DNA of 64,000 bases from assembly GCF_001941975.2 (NCBI RefSeq), contig NZ_CP146991.1, positions 1,908,524 to 1,972,523 of the forward strand. The letters are read 5' to 3'. The notes beneath the pieces were generated by a model. The model was not told the DNA's origin, made no database searches, and worked only from the letters and a program-made list of their open reading frames with translations. Positions 1 to 8,565 of the stretch are shown in pieces. Both the position numbers and the translations under genes were made by a program. Source of the DNA: Sporomusa sphaeroides DSM 2875. Lineage in GTDB: Bacteria > Bacillota > Negativicutes > Sporomusales > Sporomusaceae. How positions within the stretch are numbered: position 1 is the stretch's first letter; each line of letters begins with the position of its first letter.

Positions 1-422
1 AACTGACCCCTTTGCCGATATGGGTTATTGCTGCACCGTATAATATTAAGAAATTTCAACAACGGGCTTTCGTACGTGTTGATGTAGCGCTGCCTGTACA
101 GATTATGAATATGGAAGGTGACCAGGTAGTCGAGACACCTGTCATCCAGGCGATAACCAAGGATATCAGCGGCGGTGGCGCGCAGATAGCCACCAGTCAT
201 AAATGGGCGCTTGGAACTAAATTAATGGTAACAATTGACTACCCGGAAATCGGACCGCTGACATTAAAAACTGAAGTGGTCAGGCTAGAGCAGCCTCAAC
301 CTGACCGCACATTGTTTTGGGTGGGGATTAAGTTTCTTGAAATTACCGAAAAAGACCGCAGCAATATTATTAGATTTATCTTCAAGAAGCAATTGGAACA
401 ACGCCGCAAAGGTTTGGAATAA
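1..422 (+). CDS. Flagellar brake / PilZ-domain c-di-GMP receptor (5' end cut by window)
   Basis: The reading frame is open to the window edge (codons in phase with base 3), so this is the C-terminal part of a longer protein. The visible part is one PilZ domain: a QRAFVRVDV segment carries the RxxxR c-di-GMP-binding motif and DISGGGAQI supplies the D/NxSxxG motif. YcgR/YpfA-type proteins bind cyclic di-GMP and slow the flagellar motor; the missing N-terminus would be the YcgR domain. The TTG at 12 is internal, with no Shine-Dalgarno sequence. cheB follows 24 bases later, so both probably share a transcript. The PilZ call is firm; the brake role is inferred from family and location. Confidence 0.85.
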   Translation, partial: LTPLPIWVIAAPYNIKKFQQRAFVRVDVALPVQIMNMEGDQVVETPVIQAITKDISGGGAQIATSHKWALGTKLMVTIDYPEIGPLTLKTEVVRLEQPQPDRTLFWVGIKFLEITEKDRSNIIRFIFKKQLEQRRKGLE

Positions 423-446
423 ATACAGGATATTGGTGGTGAGTTT

Positions 447-1493
447 ATGATAAAGGTATTGGTTGTTGATGATTCTGTATTTATGCGTAAGCTTTTAACA
501 GATTTATTTGCGGGTGAAACTGATTTTACGGTTGTTGATACTGCCCGTAATGGCAAAGATGCCATCGATAAAGTAAAACGTTTCAAACCTGATTTAATTA
601 CCATGGACGTTGAAATGCCGGTTATGGACGGTATTAAAGCGTTGGAACTGATCATGAAAGAAGCTCCTACACCGGTTGTCATGATCAGCAGTTTAACGCA
701 GGCAGGTGCTGTAGCTACTTTGCGGGCACTGGAAATTGGTGCTGTCGATTTTGTTGCTAAGACTGCAGGCCCGATATCCAATATTACAGCCATTCGTACC
801 GAAATACTTACCAAATGCCGGGCCGCAGTCAGAGCCAATGTCTTGCAGCTAGCGACAGGCAGAGCTACCGCCGGGGCTTTGCCGGCAATGCCCAAAATGC
901 ATTCACCGCCTGGGCTGGCACTTGATGAACGCATTGTTGCCATTGGCACTTCTACCGGTGGTCCGCGAGCTTTACAGGAAATTATTACTAAAATTCCCGG
1001 TAATATACCCTGCGGTATTGTAATTGTACAGCACATGCCGCCGGGATTTACTAAATCATTGGCAGAACGGTTGGATTCATTGTCTTCTGTTACTGTAAAA
1101 GAAGCAGAGCATAATGATGTTATCCGTCCTGGATATGTGTTTATTGCGCCGGGAGATTATCATATGCTTATCGAACGCGAAGGTGGAAAAACCGTTATAA
1201 AACTCAATCAAAATCCTCCCATTGGCGGACATAGACCTGCGGTAGATCCGCTAATGGAATCGGTGGCACGTACTTATGGCAGCAAGGCAATAGGCGTTAT
1301 TTTAACCGGTATGGGGCGTGACGGTGCAAAAGGTATCGAGGCTATTAAGCGGCAGAACGGTTATACTATCGCCGAAGATCAGTCAACGGCAGTTGTGTAC
1401 GGAATGCCTAAAGCAGCTATTGAGTTGGGAGTAGTTGATAAGATAGTACCCATTACCGGTGTAACCGCTGAAATACTTAAAGTTTTATCCTGA
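447..1493 (+). CDS. cheB: Chemotaxis response regulator protein-glutamate methylesterase CheB
   Basis: 348 aa, the usual CheB length. CheB removes methyl groups from (and deamidates) chemoreceptor glutamates, resetting receptor sensitivity after phosphorylation by CheA. The receiver domain (about 1-120) has the acidic pair D8/D9, phospho-acceptor D54 in ITMDVEMP, and K105. The esterase domain (about 160-348) has the catalytic triad S169 (GTSTGG), H196 (QHMPPG) and D292 (GMGRDG). ATG start after a GGTGG-type ribosome site. The last codons and the TGA stop lie inside structured repeat A1 (1485-1630), so the very C-terminus is encoded by the repeat. First gene of cheB-cheA-cheW-cheC-cheD. Confidence 0.97.
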   Translation: MIKVLVVDDSVFMRKLLTDLFAGETDFTVVDTARNGKDAIDKVKRFKPDLITMDVEMPVMDGIKALELIMKEAPTPVVMISSLTQAGAVATLRALEIGAVDFVAKTAGPISNITAIRTEILTKCRAAVRANVLQLATGRATAGALPAMPKMHSPPGLALDERIVAIGTSTGGPRALQEIITKIPGNIPCGIVIVQHMPPGFTKSLAERLDSLSSVTVKEAEHNDVIRPGYVFIAPGDYHMLIEREGGKTVIKLNQNPPIGGHRPAVDPLMESVARTYGSKAIGVILTGMGRDGAKGIEAIKRQNGYTIAEDQSTAVVYGMPKAAIELGVVDKIVPITGVTAEILKVLS

Positions 1494-1630
1494 GACTAAC
1501 CCACTCTAAGACTCCATCTTCTACAAGGGGAGTTATGCCCCTACGGGCACAGGCGAGCGGCTAAGTCTTAGGATAAGGGCGACTAACCTTCAGTTGGGGT
1601 TTAACCCCAATGAAGCTAAGTCTACTTTAT
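1485..1630 (+). repeat. Family A structured repeat, copy A1 (cheB-cheA)
   Basis: Two-domain inverted-repeat element. Domain 1 is closed by a 13-bp stem with one G.U pair (1485-1497 with 1564-1576) and contains smaller hairpins, including a GCCC/GGGC one near 1537-1547. Domain 2 (about 1573-1630) is a second long hairpin with GACT/AGTC, CTTCA/TGAAG and TGGGG/CCCCA helices. Related copies are at 26415, 38470 (inverted) and 42527. It starts within the last codons of cheB and ends about 40 bases before cheA. No ORF is inside. Function unknown. Confidence 0.85.
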
Positions 1631-1671
1631 CGAAGTAACAAGCTTGGGACGTAATATGGGGGTGTAAACGA

Positions 1672-3741
1672 ATGGATATTAATCAGTATATGGGGATGTT
1701 TTTGGAAGAATCGCGTGAGCATCTGCAGACGTTAAATAATTGCTTGCTTGATCTTGAAAACGATCCCGGCAGTCTAACTGTACTTGACGAGATATTTCGC
1801 AGTGCTCATACCATAAAAGGTATGTCCGCTACCATGGGCTTTACCACGATTGCTGAACTTACACATGAAATGGAAAATGTTCTTGACCTCTTGCGTAAAG
1901 GGACGCTGCATGCCGATGATGATATTACTGATATTTTATTTAAGTGTATTGACACCTTGGAACAGCTGGTAGAAAATGTGGCTTCAAATTCAGATGCGAC
2001 GATTGAAATTAAACCATTAATTATTAAACTCACAGCCATTGCCAGAGGTGAATTTTCTCCAGCGCCTGCTGAAAAGCTGCCGCCGGCGGCAGTCCAGCAG
2101 GAAGCTCCGGCAAGGTCGGTGGAAGCTGTCAATTTGGATGAAACAGAGCTTACTGTTGTCAAAGCCGCAAGAAAACAAGGCCTTGAATGCTATGAAGTTC
2201 ATGTTACCTTACGGACAGGATGCCTGCTAAAATCAGCCAGAGCTTATATGGTAATGAACGTCTTAGAAGAAATTGGTGAAGTTATCAAGAGTATTCCTGC
2301 TGTTGAAGAGTTGGAAAGAGAAAATTTTGATTATACGTTCCAGGCACTTGTTTTAACGGCTGCCGATGCTGAAAAGCTTGAATATGCAGTCAGCAGTATC
2401 TCGGAAGTCGAAGAAGTAGTTGTTGTTTCGTCCGACCTTCAGGACACGGCTAAAGAAACGGTTGAAACTCCGGCGGTTCAAGCAGAGAGCGTTACGTTAA
2501 GCAACATGGATAAGAAAGCTGCCGTGGCTGAAAAGTCTGAAAAGCCGCCTGCTAATGATCATAATCCTGCTGTTGATAAAAAACTTAAAAGCGGACAATC
2601 GGTCAGGGTTGATATTGATAAATTAGACAGTTTATTAAATCTGGTCGGAGAACTTGTTATAAACAAAACCCGGCTGGAGCAAATCGGCTTAACGCATCGG
2701 CTTACCGAACTTGTTGAGACAATTGAGCAGATGGACCGGGTAACTACCGATTTACAGGCTGTTGTTATGAAAGTCCGTATGGTGCCGGTAGGCCAGGTGT
2801 TTAATCGCTTTCCCCGGATGGTTAGAGATTTGTCACGCGAATTGAATAAAGAGGTTAACCTTATTATTCAGGGGGAAGAAACAGAACTTGACCGTACTGT
2901 CATTGATGAAATTGGCGATCCTCTGGTGCATTTGCTAAGAAACTCTATTGACCATGGTATTGAGCACCCGGCAGAACGGCAAGCTAAAGGCAAAAATCCT
3001 GTCGGCGAAATTCGCCTTATTGCCCGGCATGAGGGCAATAATGTTATTATCATGGTTGAAGATGACGGCAAAGGCATGAATGCCGATGTTATTAAACAAA
3101 AGGCAGTGGATAAAGGACTTATTACGCAAGCCGAGGCTGACAGACTTGAACCGGCTGAGGCTATCAGACTGGTATTTTTACCGGGATTTTCCACAGTTGA
3201 GACAGTTACTGATGTTTCAGGGCGCGGCGTAGGCACAGATGCTGTTAAGACTAAGATTGAATCCCTGGGTGGCATGGTTGATGTTGAGACTAAGATCAAT
3301 GGCGGCAGTAAGTTTAAAATCCGGCTGCCACTGACACTGGCAATTATTCAGGCACTGCTCGTAAAGGTGTGTGAAGAGATTTATGCCATACCGCTTGGCT
3401 CCATTGACAGCACGATTAATATTACGCCACGGGATATTAAAACCATTCAGAATCAGGAAGTTATTTTACTTAGAGGGCAAATTATTCCCATTGTGCGATT
3501 AGGAAATGTACTTAACGTTCCTGATACTTGTATCCATAATCAGGATGAATTATTTGTAGTTATTGTTCATATGGGTGAAAATCGTGCCGGAATTATTGTT
3601 GATACACTTATCGGGCAGCAAGAAATAGTCATTAAGTCTATGGGCAAGCTGTTGGCTGGTATTAAGGTTATTGCTGGCGCTACTATCCTGGGTAATGGTG
3701 AAGTAGCGCTCATCCTGGATGTTAGCGCATTAAAGCAATAG
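1672..3741 (+). CDS. cheA: Chemotaxis histidine kinase CheA
   Basis: 689 aa, full length. Autophosphorylating kinase that relays receptor signals to CheY and CheB. Domains in order: HPt (1-110) with the phosphorylated His46 in SAHTIKG; a P2-like response-regulator docking region with flexible Ala/Pro/Glu linkers (about 135-310); dimerisation helices from about 315; HATPase with the N-box H420/N424 and the DDGKGM and GRGVGTD nucleotide motifs; and a C-terminal CheW-like domain binding CheW and receptors. ATG start behind GGGGGTG. Separated from cheB by the 146-nt repeat A1, unusually large for this operon; cheW follows after 16 bases. Confidence 0.97.
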   Translation: MDINQYMGMFLEESREHLQTLNNCLLDLENDPGSLTVLDEIFRSAHTIKGMSATMGFTTIAELTHEMENVLDLLRKGTLHADDDITDILFKCIDTLEQLVENVASNSDATIEIKPLIIKLTAIARGEFSPAPAEKLPPAAVQQEAPARSVEAVNLDETELTVVKAARKQGLECYEVHVTLRTGCLLKSARAYMVMNVLEEIGEVIKSIPAVEELERENFDYTFQALVLTAADAEKLEYAVSSISEVEEVVVVSSDLQDTAKETVETPAVQAESVTLSNMDKKAAVAEKSEKPPANDHNPAVDKKLKSGQSVRVDIDKLDSLLNLVGELVINKTRLEQIGLTHRLTELVETIEQMDRVTTDLQAVVMKVRMVPVGQVFNRFPRMVRDLSRELNKEVNLIIQGEETELDRTVIDEIGDPLVHLLRNSIDHGIEHPAERQAKGKNPVGEIRLIARHEGNNVIIMVEDDGKGMNADVIKQKAVDKGLITQAEADRLEPAEAIRLVFLPGFSTVETVTDVSGRGVGTDAVKTKIESLGGMVDVETKINGGSKFKIRLPLTLAIIQALLVKVCEEIYAIPLGSIDSTINITPRDIKTIQNQEVILLRGQIIPIVRLGNVLNVPDTCIHNQDELFVVIVHMGENRAGIIVDTLIGQQEIVIKSMGKLLAGIKVIAGATILGNGEVALILDVSALKQ

Positions 3742-3757
3742 GCAGGGAGGGAAAAGC

Positions 3758-4222
3758 ATGTCTGAAGTAACATATTCCGGAAATGAAGTTCAACTGGTTG
3801 TATTTAAGCTGGGGCGCGAAGAATATGGTGTCAGCATTCTGCAGGTTCAAGAGATAAAGCGAAACACGGAGATTACCCGTGTGCCTCATTCTCCGGATTA
3901 TATTAAAGGTGTTATGAATTTGCGCGGCAGTGTGCTGCCGGTAATTGACCTAAAGAAACGGCTTAACTTGCCGCCGCAGGATCACACCGACGATACCCGG
4001 ATTATTATTATCAAAGTAGAAGACATACATGTCGGAATGATTGTTGACGCTGTATCAGAAGTAACGGCTATCGACCAAAATAGTATTGAGCCGCCACAGG
4101 CTGTGGTAGGCGGTATTGCAGCTGATTACCTGAGCGGAGTAGGAAAAGTGGATGACAGATTGTTGATCTTATTGAATACTGATGCAATTATTGGCATAGG
4201 CCAGGAAGTTAAGGCAGGATAA
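3758..4222 (+). CDS. cheW: Chemotaxis coupling protein CheW
   Basis: 154 aa single CheW domain, which bridges chemoreceptors and CheA in the polar signalling array. Typical landmarks are the QLVVFKLG opening strand, the VQEIKR segment, the NLRGSVLPVIDL core and the IGMIVDAVSEV region. ATG start with GGGAGGG 8-14 bases upstream. Lies 16 bases after cheA and 33 before cheC, so co-transcription is very likely. Confidence 0.96.
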   Translation: MSEVTYSGNEVQLVVFKLGREEYGVSILQVQEIKRNTEITRVPHSPDYIKGVMNLRGSVLPVIDLKKRLNLPPQDHTDDTRIIIIKVEDIHVGMIVDAVSEVTAIDQNSIEPPQAVVGGIAADYLSGVGKVDDRLLILLNTDAIIGIGQEVKAG

Positions 4223-4255
4223 TTATTATGTATAGATATCAAAGGGGGGGCGAGG

Positions 4256-4876
4256 TTGTCTGAGGATATATTAAACTTATCACCATTGCAGTTAGACGCA
4301 TTGAGGGAAATTGGCAATGTGGGTGCCGGCAATGCGGCAACAGCACTATCTCAAATTATCAATAACAAAATTGATATGACGGTTCCCGAGGTATCCATTC
4401 TTCCTCTGGGGGAGGTACCTGAAGTAGTTGGCGGCCCTGATGCAATGGTTGCAGGTGTTTATCTGAGAGTGTTTGGTCCGGCGCCTGGCAGTATCTTATT
4501 TCTTCTTCCCCGTGAGAGTGCCTTTTATCTGGTTGATATGCTTATGGGCCGTACTCAGGGGGAAACTCAGCTGCTTAACTCTATGGATGAATCGGCATTG
4601 ATGGAGATTGGTAATATTTTGGCAGGGGCATACTTGAATGCTTTGTCCTATTTTACTAAATTAACCTTACTCCCGTCGATTCCGGCCTTGGCTATTGATA
4701 TGGCCGGTGCTATCTTAAGTGTTATTTTGATCCAACTGGGACAAATGGGTGACCATGCTCTGGTTATAGAGACAGAGTTTACCACTGAAAACGACGGTGT
4801 TAAAGGGCATTTCTTCCTTATTCCTGATCCCGGCTCCCTTAATACAATCTTGGCGGCAATCGGGGTGAAGGAATAA
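4256..4876 (+). CDS. cheC: CheY-P phosphatase CheC
   Basis: 206 aa with both CheC active-site repeats: EIGNVGAGNAA near residues 18-28 and EIGNILAGAYLNAL further on. CheC dephosphorylates CheY-P at the switch and sequesters the deamidase CheD, forming a feedback loop in Bacillus-type chemotaxis. TTG start at 4256 within reach of the strong GGGGGGG/GAGG site. Overlaps the first base of cheD, indicating translational coupling of the two partners. Confidence 0.95.
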   Translation: MSEDILNLSPLQLDALREIGNVGAGNAATALSQIINNKIDMTVPEVSILPLGEVPEVVGGPDAMVAGVYLRVFGPAPGSILFLLPRESAFYLVDMLMGRTQGETQLLNSMDESALMEIGNILAGAYLNALSYFTKLTLLPSIPALAIDMAGAILSVILIQLGQMGDHALVIETEFTTENDGVKGHFFLIPDPGSLNTILAAIGVKE

Positions 4877-5361
4877 TGGCAGAACTAATAAAAGTAGGAA
4901 TGGCTGATTACAAAATTGGACGTAATCCGGCCAGCTTAATTAGTTATGGGCTAGGATCTTGTGTAGGTATTGCCTTATTTGATACAGTGGCTAAGGTAGG
5001 TGGTTTAGCACACATTATGCTGCCTGATAGTACGCAGGCACGCGCTACCGACAATCCGGCTAAATTTGCCGATACTGCTTTGCCGCTAATGTTAAGTGAG
5101 ATTATTAAACTTGGGGCCGTTAAATCACGAATTACCGCCAAAATTGCCGGTGGTGCGCAAATGTTTACCTTTACCAATACTACTGATATTATGCGGGTGG
5201 GGGAACGCAATGCCGAGGCAGTACGTTTAGTTTTGAAAAAACTGGAGATAAGGCTTATTGCTGAAGATACCGGGGGCAATTATGGGCGAACAGTTGAATT
5301 AAAGCTGGATACCGGCGTATTTCGGGTAAAAACGATTGATAAAGGCGAAAAAGAACTATAA
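4876..5361 (+). CDS. cheD: Chemoreceptor glutamine deamidase CheD
   Basis: 161 aa. CheD deamidates receptor glutamines and is controlled by CheC. Cys29 in YGLGSCVGI and His46 in GGLAHIMLP are the catalytic pair of this papain-like fold; a conserved GGAQMF segment follows. ATG start one base inside the cheC stop. Ends 14 bases before a small membrane-protein gene. Confidence 0.95.
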   Translation: MAELIKVGMADYKIGRNPASLISYGLGSCVGIALFDTVAKVGGLAHIMLPDSTQARATDNPAKFADTALPLMLSEIIKLGAVKSRITAKIAGGAQMFTFTNTTDIMRVGERNAEAVRLVLKKLEIRLIAEDTGGNYGRTVELKLDTGVFRVKTIDKGEKEL

Positions 5362-5375
5362 TTGGAGGACGGGCT

Positions 5376-5708
5376 ATGGCACTAAAGTTACGGGTTAGTT
5401 TATATATGGCATTTGCCGCCAGCATCTTGACTGTACTGGTTGGTGCTTTTAACACGATTGCACTGACTGCCATTTTATACCGTACATTAGTCTCGCTAGT
5501 CCTTTTTGCCGTGTTAGGATATGCATGTGGTCAATTTGCTGAGCGTTTTTTGCAAGAGAAACAAGAAACCCTGGAAGAAGCTGACCTTAAAGGTACAAAT
5601 GTTGATATTGTCAGCAGTGATGAGCCTGAGGCAGAAGAGTTGCCGATTCCGGAATTTACACCCTTGAATCCTGAAAATTTTGATAATATAACAATAACGC
5701 AAAAGTAA
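5376..5708 (+). CDS. Small membrane protein of unknown function in chemotaxis operon
   Basis: 110 aa. I do not recognise a named family. Residues 1-50 form two hydrophobic segments (around MAFAASILTVLVGAF and TLVSLVLFAVLGYACG); the C-terminal half is acidic, soluble and rich in Glu and Pro. GGAGG stands 9 bases before the ATG. Packed 14 bases after cheD and 20 before the sigma-28 gene, so it belongs to the motility operon. Its role could be accessory to motility, but that rests on position only. Confidence 0.75.
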   Translation: MALKLRVSLYMAFAASILTVLVGAFNTIALTAILYRTLVSLVLFAVLGYACGQFAERFLQEKQETLEEADLKGTNVDIVSSDEPEAEELPIPEFTPLNPENFDNITITQK

Positions 5709-5728
5709 GGATGGGAGGGTAAGCGCCA

Positions 5729-6493
5729 ATGGCAGGTAATAATGCTGAACAGAAGGCTGCTAACACACTCAAGCTTTGGCAGGACTATCATAGCAGTAAC
5801 AGAAGTCCGGAAATACGCGAGAAAATTATTGAACACTATCTGTCGCTGGTGAAATTAGTAGCAGGGCGTATTGCAGTCAGTCTTCCTCAGCATGTGGATA
5901 AAGATGACTTAATCAGTAATGGTTTTTTTGGCCTTATGGAATCAATTGAACGTTTTGATCCTGACCGGGGGGTTAAATTCGAGACTTATGCGGTAGTTCG
6001 AATCAGGGGAGCTATTCTTGATTCACTTAGAGCCCAGGATTGGATTCCGGCTACCATTAGACAAAAAGCACGTCAATATGAACAAACAGTTGCTAAATTA
6101 GAACATGCGTTAGGCCGCTCGGTAAAAGATGAAGAGATTGCTATGGCAATGAAAATTCCACTAAATGAACTTTATACGCTTATTAATCATCTAAATGCCA
6201 GCACTCTTATTCCCTTGGAAGAGTTCGCCAGAACTGAGACCGCTTCGCAGCATACGCCAAATCCTTCCCAACATATTGAAGAACAAGAAGTAAAAGAGAT
6301 GTTGGCAAAAAGTATTGATAAGTTACCGGAAAAAGAACGTCTGGTAGTCAGTCTTTACTATTACGAAGGATTGACGTTAAAAGAGATTAGCCTAATACTG
6401 AAGTTATCGGAGGCACGTATTTCCCAGCTTCATACTAAAGCTATTTTCCGACTGCGTGGCGCTCTGTCAAGAGTTAAGTCGAGTTTTGTATAG
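5729..6493 (+). CDS. fliA: RNA polymerase sigma factor FliA (sigma-28 / SigD family)
   Basis: 254 aa, the usual length. Directs RNA polymerase to late flagellar, chemotaxis and autolysin promoters. Region 2 has the NGFFGLMESIERFDP and FETYAVVRIRGAILD core-binding/-10 segments; region 3 follows; region 4 has the helix-turn-helix LTLKEISLILKLSEARISQLH. ATG start with GGGAGGG about 10 bases before it. A small perfect palindrome (TATCATA-TAG-TATGATA, 6499-6515) lies just downstream and could be a binding site or a weak hairpin. Confidence 0.96.
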   Translation: MAGNNAEQKAANTLKLWQDYHSSNRSPEIREKIIEHYLSLVKLVAGRIAVSLPQHVDKDDLISNGFFGLMESIERFDPDRGVKFETYAVVRIRGAILDSLRAQDWIPATIRQKARQYEQTVAKLEHALGRSVKDEEIAMAMKIPLNELYTLINHLNASTLIPLEEFARTETASQHTPNPSQHIEEQEVKEMLAKSIDKLPEKERLVVSLYYYEGLTLKEISLILKLSEARISQLHTKAIFRLRGALSRVKSSFV

Positions 6494-6545
6494 ATATTTA
6501 TCATATAGTATGATAGTTTGAGTGCTATTGATGGGGGATAATCGT

Positions 6546-8168
6546 ATGGAGGACAACAATCGTTTTTTAGAGCATACTGAGGAGAAACTTAGTTCACTTG
6601 ACGGATATTTCAATATTGCGGCAGAAGAAGATGGTTTTTTTCTAACTGTTTATCCTCAACAAGGGACAGGCGAGCCTGTAAAAGGACCGAAAATAATTGA
6701 AGCTTTGGCAGAGCTTGGTATCGATAAGGTCGACAATGCTCTGCTTACCCGTGTTGTAAGAGAGGCATTAGGTACTCCTGTTAAAGTTGCAGAGAAACCG
6801 GTAGAAGCAGAGCCGGACATACAGATTCAAATCTCTCGTGATAAAATGGAAGCTACACTACAGGTGATTAAGCCGCAAGGCTGTCGGCCGGTTAGCATCG
6901 AAGAGGTCATGGACCGGATTAAAAATGCCGGTATTACTTACGGCGTTGATCTTACGGCAGTGGAAACAGCGTTTGCCAAGCCTGGTACTATAGTAGTTTG
7001 TGCCAACGGCTTGCGTCCGGTTGATGGAATTAATGCAAGTATTACATATCTTGTTGATTTAGAGAATAAAGGACGCCCGGCAGAGTTGGAAGACGGACGG
7101 GTTGATTTTAAAAATCTTAACATGTTTACTGTTGTCCACGCAGATGAATTACTGGCAGAAAAGGTACCGGCAACACCGGGCACAGCCGGTATGGATATTC
7201 TGGGTAATGAAGTTTTTCCTAAGCCGGGCAGGGATGTAGTATTACCGAAAGGCAAAAATGTTTATGTGGACGAAGGCCTGAAGGTGTATGCCGCTCAGGC
7301 AGGTCAGCTGGTTATGCTCAATAACAAGCTGAATGTCATACCTATGATTGAAATCAAAGCCGATGTTGATCTGTCTACAGGCAATATTGAGTTTGTTGGC
7401 AGTGTAATCGTTAAAGGATCAGTGCAAACCGGTTTTACGGTTAAAGCAGAAGGCAATGTAGAAATTGCCGGCAGTGTCAGCGGTGGTATTGTTGAAGGGA
7501 AAAATGTAGTTGTCCGTATGGGCATTCAAGGCATGAACCGGGGGTATATAAAGGCCGCCGAGAATGTAGTTTCCAAGTATATTGAAAATGCGACAGTTTA
7601 TGCCGGGAAAGACGTTATTGTCAGTGATGTTGTGCTGCATAGCAAAGTAAGTGCCGCAAAACGGGTAATTGTTGAGGAACGGCGTGGTTTAATTGTCGGC
7701 GGGCAGATATCGGCCGGCGAAGAAATCAGGGCAAAGGTTATTGGAACTAATTCAGCCACCAATACCGATATCGAAGTTGGTGTAAATCCTCAGCTGCGGG
7801 AAGAATACCAGGAATTGAGAAAAGAAGTCAAAAAGATTGAACTTAACCTGGAACAAACGAAGAAAGCCCTTACTGTACTGAAAGCTATGAATCAAAATAC
7901 TCTGCCGCCCGATAAGCACGAAATGCTGCTTAAATTGACAAAAGCGCAATTTCATTTAATTGGCCAGATTGAAACCATGCGTAACCGTTTGGCAGAAATC
8001 GAAATATCTTTAGAAGAAATGCGGTATGGACATGTTAAGGTGGCGGATACTGCCTATCCGGGAGTTAAATTGGTTATCGGAACATTAGTAAAACCCTTAC
8101 GGGATGCCGCTAAGTTTGTTAAATTTTATGCTGAAGACGGGGAAATAAAAACAAGTTCTTATAAATAG
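6546..8168 (+). CDS. FapA (DUF342) family protein
   Basis: 540 aa. Member of the flagellar assembly protein A / DUF342 family: an N-terminal mixed domain, a central right-handed beta-helix-like stretch rich in Gly/Val repeats (KADVDLSTGNIEFVGSVIVK, EGNVEIAGSVSGGIVEG), and a C-terminal coiled coil (about residues 415-510). The family is common beside chemotaxis genes; its mechanism is poorly defined. Upstream in-frame starts exist at 6522 (GTG) and 6531 (ATG), but the ATG at 6546 has the best-placed GGGGG site. A flagellar or surface role is inference from family and location. Confidence 0.85.
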   Translation: MEDNNRFLEHTEEKLSSLDGYFNIAAEEDGFFLTVYPQQGTGEPVKGPKIIEALAELGIDKVDNALLTRVVREALGTPVKVAEKPVEAEPDIQIQISRDKMEATLQVIKPQGCRPVSIEEVMDRIKNAGITYGVDLTAVETAFAKPGTIVVCANGLRPVDGINASITYLVDLENKGRPAELEDGRVDFKNLNMFTVVHADELLAEKVPATPGTAGMDILGNEVFPKPGRDVVLPKGKNVYVDEGLKVYAAQAGQLVMLNNKLNVIPMIEIKADVDLSTGNIEFVGSVIVKGSVQTGFTVKAEGNVEIAGSVSGGIVEGKNVVVRMGIQGMNRGYIKAAENVVSKYIENATVYAGKDVIVSDVVLHSKVSAAKRVIVEERRGLIVGGQISAGEEIRAKVIGTNSATNTDIEVGVNPQLREEYQELRKEVKKIELNLEQTKKALTVLKAMNQNTLPPDKHEMLLKLTKAQFHLIGQIETMRNRLAEIEISLEEMRYGHVKVADTAYPGVKLVIGTLVKPLRDAAKFVKFYAEDGEIKTSSYK

Positions 8169-8214
8169 TAATAAATGACCAATCTGCTTATATTATGATT
8201 GGGTGGGTGATATA

Positions 8215-8547
8215 ATGAGCATCAGACCAATTGATATGCAGGTGCTTATTCCCAAAGCGACAGAAGTCGGAAAACAGCAAAATAATTTGAACCAACAAAG
8301 TACGCTGCAGCAGCAGCAATTTGCGGAAGAACTGAAAAAGACAGTACAGGTGCGCCAGCAGCAAGTGCAAGGCATGGACAAGAGTCAAGGTGGTAAAGTT
8401 GAACGGGATGAGAACCAAAAGCATAAAAAACATCCGCGTGAGTTTGCTCGCAATCATGATCAGCCAAAAGAAGCGTCTGAGCAAGAAGATCCGGAAGGTG
8501 TGGGACAGGACCCGCTGCGTGGACATATTATTGACATTAAAACCTGA
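8215..8547 (+). CDS. Conserved hypothetical hydrophilic protein
   Basis: 110 aa, strongly charged and rich in Gln and Lys, with no membrane segment. The N-terminus, RPIDMQVLIPKATEVGK, looks like a short conserved motif; the middle is a Gln-rich probable coiled coil and the tail is disordered (KHKKHPREF, EDPEGVGQDP). Chosen start is the ATG at 8215 behind GGGTGGGTGA; the GTG at 8203 lies inside that ribosome site. Sits 46 bases after the FapA-like gene and 18 before the next, so part of the motility transcript. No function assigned. Confidence 0.75.
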   Translation: MSIRPIDMQVLIPKATEVGKQQNNLNQQSTLQQQQFAEELKKTVQVRQQQVQGMDKSQGGKVERDENQKHKKHPREFARNHDQPKEASEQEDPEGVGQDPLRGHIIDIKT

Positions 8548-8565
8548 TATATTGGGGTGGTATAC

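Noticed and set aside
296-1036. 246-codon open frame on the minus strand opposite cheB
   Set aside because: Lies fully antisense to a clearly conserved gene, has no recognisable domain, and reads as the complement of cheB codons.
1485-1630. Family A copies as ordinary rho-independent terminators
   Set aside because: No T-run follows them, they have two domains, and three of the four lie inside or at the head of operons.
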